The notes beneath the pieces were generated by a model. It was given only the letters and a program-made list of their open reading frames with translations, searched no databases and was not told where the DNA came from. The position numbers were made by a program, and so were the translations under genes. Below, one piece after another: positions 58,834 through 64,000 of a stretch of 64,000 nt of DNA. Source of the DNA: Mesorhizobium sp. M1E.F.Ca.ET.045.02.1.1 (GTDB lineage: Bacteria > Pseudomonadota > Alphaproteobacteria > Rhizobiales > Rhizobiaceae); the NCBI RefSeq assembly GCF_003952485.1, contig NZ_CP034447.1, positions 124,001 to 188,000 of the forward strand, written 5' to 3'. Each line of letters begins with the position of its first letter. Position 1 is the stretch's first letter.

Positions 58834-59700
58834 CTATCTCGAACCAAATCCGAATCGCTCGTTGAGTCTCGTCCCTCCCAGCGCGGTAAACCGCGCCTCG
58901 ATCTCGGCATTCCAGCAAGCCTCCCACGAAGTTCGCCCGCTGGACAGGGTGAAGGTCTGCTGTCCGATTAGCTGGTTTAAGATCAGCTCAGGCTGCGGCG
59001 GCCGCTCGATCTCGCAAAACTCTACAATTCTGCGAATGGTCTCGAGCTGAACTTCGCGTCCTTGGTCGCCTATGATCTGCTCATAGCTCAATCCAAGAAC
59101 ATTCTCCTGATCCGCCCACGGTGCCACTGGATGGCAGCGATCATTGAAAATGAAAGGCGCGATCTCATCGAAGTACTTCAGCATTTTGTCAGGTCCGTCC
59201 GGCTCATTGCGCCACGTAATCTCAGCCCTCTCAGGCGGGCACCAATCGCTGTCACCTACATATCGCATCTGCGACACAATTGCCGCACGCATTTCGCGCG
59301 AAAGAAAGACGATCTTGAAATCCGCTAAACAATGGCGAGTGCCGATGTCGCACGGTAGATGCCCATAGCCAAACTGACCGGGCTGAATAAAGCGCGAGGA
59401 TATCTCGATCGGTATCCATAGAATATTTTCGGAATGAGTGAAGCGAGCTCGCTCGACATCCACAAAGCGGAAGTCTCCAAGATAGTCTTTATTAAAGAAC
59501 ACATCGGACTGTACAAGCCCGAGCAGTCCAAGCAGACGGGCATATAGGTGGGTGCCCGCCTTCGGAATGGAACATATCATAACCCGCGAGCTTGAGCGGC
59601 CGGCCGTCGGCTTGATTGACCAAGATTCATTCGAGCAGGGATAAAGTGGAAAGGGTTGACCCGCGATATCGCGCAGCTCTTCTGGAAGCGGGTGAAACAT
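58834..59700 (-). CDS. Sulfotransferase-domain protein
   Basis: PAPS-dependent sulfotransferases move sulfate to sugars or other hydroxyls. The 288-residue protein has the 5'-phosphosulfate loop MICSIPKAGTHLYARLLGLL near residue 42 and the 3'-phosphate-binding strand FKIVFLSREMRAAIVSQMRY near residue 127, with a C-terminal SYEQIIGDQGREVQLETIRR region. No signal or membrane helix is seen. It is not close to NodH by eye, and the substrate is unknown. ATG 59700 (MFHPLPEEL) begins the open, undamaged frame. Confidence 0.8.
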   Translation of the reverse strand: MFHPLPEELRDIAGQPFPLYPCSNESWSIKPTAGRSSSRVMICSIPKAGTHLYARLLGLLGLVQSDVFFNKDYLGDFRFVDVERARFTHSENILWIPIEISSRFIQPGQFGYGHLPCDIGTRHCLADFKIVFLSREMRAAIVSQMRYVGDSDWCPPERAEITWRNEPDGPDKMLKYFDEIAPFIFNDRCHPVAPWADQENVLGLSYEQIIGDQGREVQLETIRRIVEFCEIERPPQPELILNQLIGQQTFTLSSGRTSWEACWNAEIEARFTALGGTRLNERFGFGSR

Positions 59701-60401
59701 TGTGGTTTCCTCACTGTTGCAGCGGCTTTTTTAAACAGCCGGAGCCAATGCGCGACAGGACAAGTTCCTGACCAGCTTGACCCCAAGCAGTCGCGCCCTC
59801 TGTTGCCGTACCAGAGAAGTAAAGCCCGTCGCATGCGCTAGCCGCGAGACGAACCGCTAGTACGGGTGGCATCGGCGAGCTCGTGGCCAACTTGCTGAGA
59901 TGAGCTATTTACCAAACGCCACGTCGGCGTTCCCTAGAGATGTAGTCACCTTGTCATACCCCCGTTTTCGATCGGACGATGAACCTAATCATAGAATAAC
60001 GCAAGTAAGATTGGTTATGTCGCCAATATACTAATGAATATATTTTCCCAGACGGCACCGCTTGCGTTGCCGTGCAGTCGTCCCCACTGCCCTGACGACG
60101 AGGACACCACGGTTTGCGCGGCGCATGCGCAGCCAGTAAAGTAAGCTCCATTGACAGCATCGGGCCAGGAGACGTCGTTAAACGAGGCCACTCGCAAGAC
60201 CGCCTCGCGAGCGGCCGAGCGCATGCCCTCGCGTCCATTGCCCCGACTGCCGAGACATGGGCGCGAACGGAGCGGCAGCCGGAATCCGATATCAACCTTG
60301 TCTATGATCTGCGTCAGTGAACCGTCAGCGAGACTCGAATATGCAGGGCTTTGCTAGGCCTTCGCGGGTCGACTGCCAGCTTGGAACGAACACTAAGACA
60401 C
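59701..60401. other. Divergent intergenic region
   Basis: AT-rich around 59990-60050, probably holding promoters for the sulfotransferase gene and the RpiR gene. ATTGG-N8-CCAAT at 60010-60027 is a symmetric site of LysR-type spacing. No tts box or nod box is evident. Confidence 0.4.
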
Positions 60402-61217
60402 ATGCGGAAGCCCCGACATACACAGAAATTGCTGCTAGACATCATCTATGATGCAATTAACACGGCTCCGAATGCGCTCGCACGTATAGCTCTGTATGTT
60501 GCACAAGACCCCGAGGCTGTTCTGGCGCTGTCCATTGCCGACCTTGCGCGCAACACCGCTACCGGTTCTGCTTCAATTGTAAGATTTTGCCGAACCTTGG
60601 GACTCTCGGGATTTCGCGAGTTTAAGATTGCGCTCAGCGGCGAAATTGAGCGGCGGAAGTTGAGCGGCGAACTGGCTGAACGCGCGCCATCAGAAGCTGT
60701 AGACACAGCTCCTCGGATCGCCATCCTCAGTTCTGCTTTACAAAACTCAATTTCCGCGTCCGCTCGTGGTTTTGACGACCTTCAAATTAGTGGGCTTGCC
60801 AACCGCATCCGAGCGGCCCGACGCGTCGAACTGTTCGGCACGGGGCCGTCATCCGTCTGCGCTGATATTCTGGCCATGCGACTGATCTGCCTAGGTTTCC
60901 CCGCACATTGCTCGGGGTCCGCCACCGTGTCTCACGCTCTCGCGCGAGGGCTTGGCTCGTTGAGCCTCGCCATTGGCATTTCGTCGCGTGGCCACACTGT
61001 GGAAACCAAGGATTTTCTGGCCATTGCGCGCGAAACCGGAGCATACACGATTGCCATTACGACCCGCGTTGACTGCCCGATCGCCCGGACTGCGGACGAG
61101 GTGGTCTTGTTTACCTCGGCTGAGGCTTGGCCACAGGCCGGGTCGGCGATGCACGTGCCGCCTCTGGTGTTGCTGAGCGAATATCTTTGCCAGTGTCTGC
61201 AGATGGCGGAAGTCTGA
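60402..61217 (+). CDS. RpiR-family transcriptional regulator (HTH plus SIS domain)
   Basis: The 271-residue protein has an N-terminal HTH_6 domain (ARIALYVAQDPEAVLALSIA, GSASIVRFCRTLGLSGFREF). A C-terminal SIS sugar-phosphate-binding domain follows (RRVELFGTGPSSVCADILAM, LAIGISSRGHTVETKDFLAI, GAYTIAITTRVDCPIART). Such proteins sense phosphosugars or inositol derivatives. ATG 60402 is preferred; the frame is open from 60351. Its target is unknown; the nearest genes are the divergent sulfotransferase and the convergent operon to its right. Confidence 0.9.
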   Translation: MRKPRHTQKLLLDIIYDAINTAPNALARIALYVAQDPEAVLALSIADLARNTATGSASIVRFCRTLGLSGFREFKIALSGEIERRKLSGELAERAPSEAVDTAPRIAILSSALQNSISASARGFDDLQISGLANRIRAARRVELFGTGPSSVCADILAMRLICLGFPAHCSGSATVSHALARGLGSLSLAIGISSRGHTVETKDFLAIARETGAYTIAITTRVDCPIARTADEVVLFTSAEAWPQAGSAMHVPPLVLLSEYLCQCLQMAEV

Positions 61218-61794
61218 ATCCCCACCAAGGCCAATTCGGGCAGTTCCGAGGTTATTTCCGGATCCCACCTCGGTCTTCGTCGCGCGTGCTCGCGTGCACG
61301 AGCCATTGAAGCGATAAACTTGAACCGCACTTTCGACTGTGCGTACTGCGTGCTTGTTACATGGAAACGACGAACTCACCGAGCAACCCTCTTGCCACGG
61401 CGCGGGGGTGTTTGGTGATCATAGGGGAAGCTTCAACAATTGAGAAGCTGACGAACTACTACACCGGGATCAAACCGGAGGACAAGGCAGGTTCCTCGTC
61501 GTTGGCAAGGCTGCAGCACCAGGTCGACTCCGTGCCCTAGGCGGTCCATGCGCAAGGTTCGACGGCGCGCTCGCCGACTGAGTGGCGCTGGAGGGCCTCG
61601 AGAGGGCATGGGTCGGCCGCAGCAGCGTGGGACGCAGGAAGGCAGGCAAGATCCTGGCTTCCTTCTTCACCGACAGCAAGTCAGCGGCTCCTTTTGCCGG
61701 TCGGCAGATCGGTGGACCAGGTCGAGCTTCTTCCATGTCCACTTCTACGTTTGCCACGGTGTTCGGGAATTCCTGGGAGATTGGGGGCTGACAT
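61218..61794. other. Convergent gap without a recognisable gene
   Basis: Short frames only. TTCGTCAGCTTCTC, read leftward at about 61450, is half of a tts box without its second half and without a target gene. Confidence 0.4.
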
Positions 61795-62334
61795 CTATCG
61801 GGTGCTGCCACGAAGGTTGGTATTGACGTATTTCGCGAGGTCTAGCGCGGAGATGCTACCAACCAATTGGTCCAGACTCATTTCGGCCGAGATTGAGGCG
61901 GAATGCTCCAGGAGTGCAAGGAGATCATCCCTGTGCTTCGAATGGTGGTTCTCCAGGTGCATCTCGACCTTTCGCGCGATGACGTCCGCGAAACTCGCCC
62001 TTGTCCCAAAAAGCGGATCGTTGATTAACGCCGTCGGTCGTTCCTGTTCGAGAACCCAATTTATCGCCAGGGTCCCGTTCGATCTCAAGAATACGATCTC
62101 CAGCTCCGCGTCGGCAGGTCGCGATGTGGCAATGGAGAACCCCGCATCCGCCAGAGCCCTGGTATCCTTATCCACAGCCTGAGTGAATGCGGCCAAATTG
62201 ACATGATGAATGTCAATGTCGTTCGGCGCACGCTGGATGAACTGAGAAAGGACGCTACTGCCCGCTACCCAGCTATCTTTGCTCCGATTGCGCGAAATGG
62301 CGACTAACGCAATGCGCATCAGCTCGGGCATCAT
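61795..62334 (-). CDS. Nucleotidyltransferase-like protein
   Basis: The 179-residue protein has the nucleotidyltransferase hallmark GSSVLSQFIQ then NDIDIHHV (G-S at about 25-27 and D-x-D at 39-41), followed by residues compatible with a third carboxylate in LEIVFLRSNGTLAINW. The C-terminal helical part (ARKVEMHLENHHSKHRDDLL) resembles AbiEii/MNT-type proteins. It is the last gene of a leftward operon; its start overlaps the methyltransferase stop by 4 nt. The nucleotide-acceptor substrate is unknown. Confidence 0.7.
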   Translation of the reverse strand: MMPELMRIALVAISRNRSKDSWVAGSSVLSQFIQRAPNDIDIHHVNLAAFTQAVDKDTRALADAGFSIATSRPADAELEIVFLRSNGTLAINWVLEQERPTALINDPLFGTRASFADVIARKVEMHLENHHSKHRDDLLALLEHSASISAEMSLDQLVGSISALDLAKYVNTNLRGSTR

Positions 62335-63011
62335 GCGCTTGTGGCCTTCTTTGATATTGAGAACAGCCTGTAAGTTACGTTGACGTCGGGATAGGTCCCG
62401 GCTCGCAGAAGCACAGATGTGAGATCATTTGAACCCGCAATCTTTTCAAGAAGGTCGTCACGGGCATTAGTGCCGAACCCAAGAACGATACGACCTGTTT
62501 CCGTAAGGAATCTTGGGCCATCTGAAAGAAATCTCTCGAGCAAGTTGTACCCTGGATCGATCGCACCACCTTCGAGGTCGTGGACAAACTCGTAATCTTC
62601 TGGAGCGTAGCTCGACGGGTAGTTCCAAAATATGATGTCGAACCTTCTGCCAGGTGGAACATTGGTAAATATATCGCTTGCGATGACTTCGACGTTCCTA
62701 ATGCCGTTTCTTGCAGCATTCTCCAACGTGTTCTTGACGGCCCTCGGATTGATGTCGCAAGTCAGCAACGACAGCGCGCCAGTCTTTGCCAACAGAAGGC
62801 CGGGAAGACCGAAACCGCAGCCGATTTCTAAGACGGTCTTTCCGTCGAATGGGGGAAAATTCTCGCTAATCCAACGCCAACTCTGGAAGTGCTCTGGAGG
62901 AAAAACCCCTTCCTGTACGACCAGATCCAGTCCGAATGCCTGCATCTGACGCGGGAAAGTGGCTTGTTGACTTGTCCGAAGCGTTGTCCTGATACGATCA
63001 AGTTCGCTCAT
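62331..63011 (-). CDS. SAM-dependent methyltransferase, HemK/PrmC-like
   Basis: The 226-residue protein is a class I methyltransferase. Motif I is TVLEIGCGFGLPGLLLAK (about 59-76), an acidic motif II follows in LLTCDINPRAV, and motif IV is FDIIFWNYPSSYAPEDYEF. The NYPS tetrapeptide resembles the NPPY motif of N-methyltransferases acting on glutamine or bases. No membrane segment is present. Both ends overlap neighbours by 4 nt. The substrate cannot be deduced. Confidence 0.85.
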   Translation of the reverse strand: MSELDRIRTTLRTSQQATFPRQMQAFGLDLVVQEGVFPPEHFQSWRWISENFPPFDGKTVLEIGCGFGLPGLLLAKTGALSLLTCDINPRAVKNTLENAARNGIRNVEVIASDIFTNVPPGRRFDIIFWNYPSSYAPEDYEFVHDLEGGAIDPGYNLLERFLSDGPRFLTETGRIVLGFGTNARDDLLEKIAGSNDLTSVLLRAGTYPDVNVTYRLFSISKKATSA

Positions 63012-63838
63012 TGTTCTCCGGCCTTCCGGCGCGGTGCCATGCCTGGTTGTTTTCCCGGCTCGACGGCATCAACGGTTCGCTTCAGTAAGCAATTCCAAAG
63101 AGGCATTGAAAACAGACCGGCCTCAAGAATGAGGCGGTCCCAAGATGAGCGGAGGGGTGCATACCGGAAGAGGCCTTCTAGACCGGCTCGATCCCCCTGG
63201 AAATACCGCTGGACGGCTGTCGTTAGGCCCGACTTTGCTGCGGTTAGGAGTGCTCTGTCGTAACAGAATCTTGCGTGGGCAAAGGCGCTACCATCACTCC
63301 GATTGTCCGGCATCGGCGCAGCTCCCCTGTCGCCGAGAACGTTTAGCAACATTTGGAAAGATGAATGGGCAATGTAGCCGGAATCGAGAGAAATCCAAGC
63401 AGTCGCTTCGTCGCCCAACGACCGGCACCTAAGTATTCTCAGCTCAGCATCCATTACTTGATGACTATCGCTCACATGAAGGAGGTTCGTCACGGGATTA
63501 TCGCAGAAAAAGAGACTACGTACGGTGCCGCATAAAGCCTGGGCCGGCTGTGTGTTACCCTTCAGTTTTTGCGACAAGTGCAGCGCATTAGGTCCGCTCC
63601 AGATCGTGGCGCAAACCGGACGCATGTCGAATAAGTCCAGCACCAATGGCCAATGCTTCCCGCCGGTGGAACAGGTAAGGGTATAAAACGCATCAATGGA
63701 TTTGCGACTATGAATCGAAAAGAACCGTTCCGAGAGTTCCAAACCGGTTCGCCGGCGAATAAATTCGTCGAGCAGCGAGGTTAGGCCAGAGCGCGCGACT
63801 TCCGGGCCATACACTATCAGCGCCGTGGATGACATCAT
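63008..63838 (-). CDS. NDP-kinase-like protein with extra C-terminal domain
   Basis: Residues about 4-140 follow the nucleoside-diphosphate-kinase pattern: ALIVYGPEVARSGLTSLLDE, LSQKLKGNTQPAQALCGTVR and NLLHVSDSHQVMDAELRIL. The last places His 121 at the active-site phosphohistidine position. The usual N-terminal KPD lysine is not conserved. About 135 further residues (ARFCYDRALLTAAKSGLTTA, RAGLEGLFRYAPLRSSWDRL) have no recognised fold. The length is nearly twice a normal NDK (about 140), so this is a specialised enzyme, not housekeeping Ndk. It is coupled by 4-nt overlaps on both sides. Confidence 0.65.
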   Translation of the reverse strand: MMSSTALIVYGPEVARSGLTSLLDEFIRRRTGLELSERFFSIHSRKSIDAFYTLTCSTGGKHWPLVLDLFDMRPVCATIWSGPNALHLSQKLKGNTQPAQALCGTVRSLFFCDNPVTNLLHVSDSHQVMDAELRILRCRSLGDEATAWISLDSGYIAHSSFQMLLNVLGDRGAAPMPDNRSDGSAFAHARFCYDRALLTAAKSGLTTAVQRYFQGDRAGLEGLFRYAPLRSSWDRLILEAGLFSMPLWNCLLKRTVDAVEPGKQPGMAPRRKAGEQ

Positions 63839-64000
63839 GCCGCCCCCCCCAAAGGGTCGCTTGTGATATGGGCCTTCCTGCTCGCGACGGTGATCCTAGT
63901 CGCTCTAACGCGTCTCCCTTCCAGCCAATCGGCGAGACGAGCGGGATGACGGGCATTAATCACAACGCCGGGAAGGCTTTTCTTCGCCATGAATTCGACC
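63835..64000 (-). CDS. C-terminal end of an upstream operon gene, possibly an amino-acid-kinase family protein
   Basis: The frame enters from beyond the window and reads SLPGVVINARHPARLADWLE then RRVRATRITV, stopping in the ATGA overlap with the next gene. The pattern of a hydrophobic strand, N-x-(R/G)-x-P, and a leucine-rich turn is like the last strand of amino-acid-kinase-fold enzymes, but too little is visible to be sure. An internal ATG at 63990 could also start a 51-residue peptide. Confidence 0.4.
   Translation of the reverse strand, partial: VEFMAKKSLPGVVINARHPARLADWLEGRRVRATRITVASRKAHITSDPLGGAA

Noticed and set aside
61440..61465. Possible sixth tts box read leftward (TTCGTCAGCTTCTC)
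   Set aside because: Only the first half-site matches and no leftward gene follows.
1..64000. CRISPR arrays, rRNA or intact tRNA genes, nod boxes, replication origin
   Set aside because: Looked for and not seen; the only regular tandem repeat is the 24-bp coding repeat in nopC.

Overview
The window looks like part of the symbiosis island of a Mesorhizobium (M. loti/M. japonicum type). The evidence is a near-complete rhizobial type III secretion system (T3SS) in the Rhc/Nop layout known from Sinorhizobium NGR234 and M. loti MAFF303099, tts boxes in front of the secreted-protein genes, NifA/sigma-54 promoter signatures, and a dense load of insertion-sequence debris and pseudogenes. The genus is inferred from gene content; no rRNA or intact core block is present to confirm it.

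Region 1 (1-1.7 kb): the 5' end of glyA (leftward), a truncated ArsR-type regulator and an IS66 scrap. Region 2 (1.75-23.0 kb): the T3SS. nopX and rhcC1 read leftward. A tts box at 4771 starts the long rightward run nopB-rhcJ-nolU-nolV-rhcN-y4yJ-rhcQ-rhcR-rhcS-rhcT-rhcU, most of whose junctions overlap. nopP has its own tts box. A large leftward gene behind another tts box (14977-17427) is a candidate effector. A fifth tts box precedes nopC and nopA, followed by y4yQ (SctD), rhcV and the TPR lipoprotein gene y4yS. ttsI and the second secretin half are not in the window. Region 3 (23.4-24.4 kb): a MucR/Ros regulator and a cold-shock protein.

Region 4 (25.3-30.7 kb): an M16 zinc peptidase gene frameshifted inside its HxxEH motif, preceded by a good NifA site plus a sigma-54 promoter, then an intact succinate-semialdehyde dehydrogenase gene. 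A second NifA/sigma-54 promoter at 30.6 kb points left into non-coding DNA and may make a small RNA. Region 5 (30.9-40.3 kb): a recombination scrapyard with a frameshifted DUF6499/DUF2285 gene, an internally deleted IS256 element, two integrase genes, a 1.1-kb duplication carrying integrase and an HEAGH metallopeptidase, IS21 pieces and a decayed Xer recombinase. Region 6 (40.4-42.2 kb): a hipBA toxin-antitoxin pair.

Region 7 (42.6-58.1 kb): mostly decaying genes. These include an omptin-type outer-membrane protease pseudogene, two DsbA-like copies, an intact corA, a kup gene cut by an IS256 element, and decayed second copies of the M16 and gabD genes. Between those two copies sits an intact 612-residue HipA kinase with an AbiEi-like N-terminus and two operator palindromes at its start. 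A TlpA-like thioredoxin gene follows with its own sigma-54 promoter. Region 8 (58.8-64.0 kb): a sulfotransferase, an RpiR-type regulator and a four-gene, translationally coupled leftward operon (possible amino-acid-kinase tail, NDP-kinase-like protein, methyltransferase, nucleotidyltransferase-like protein). That operon is the best candidate here for an undescribed pathway.
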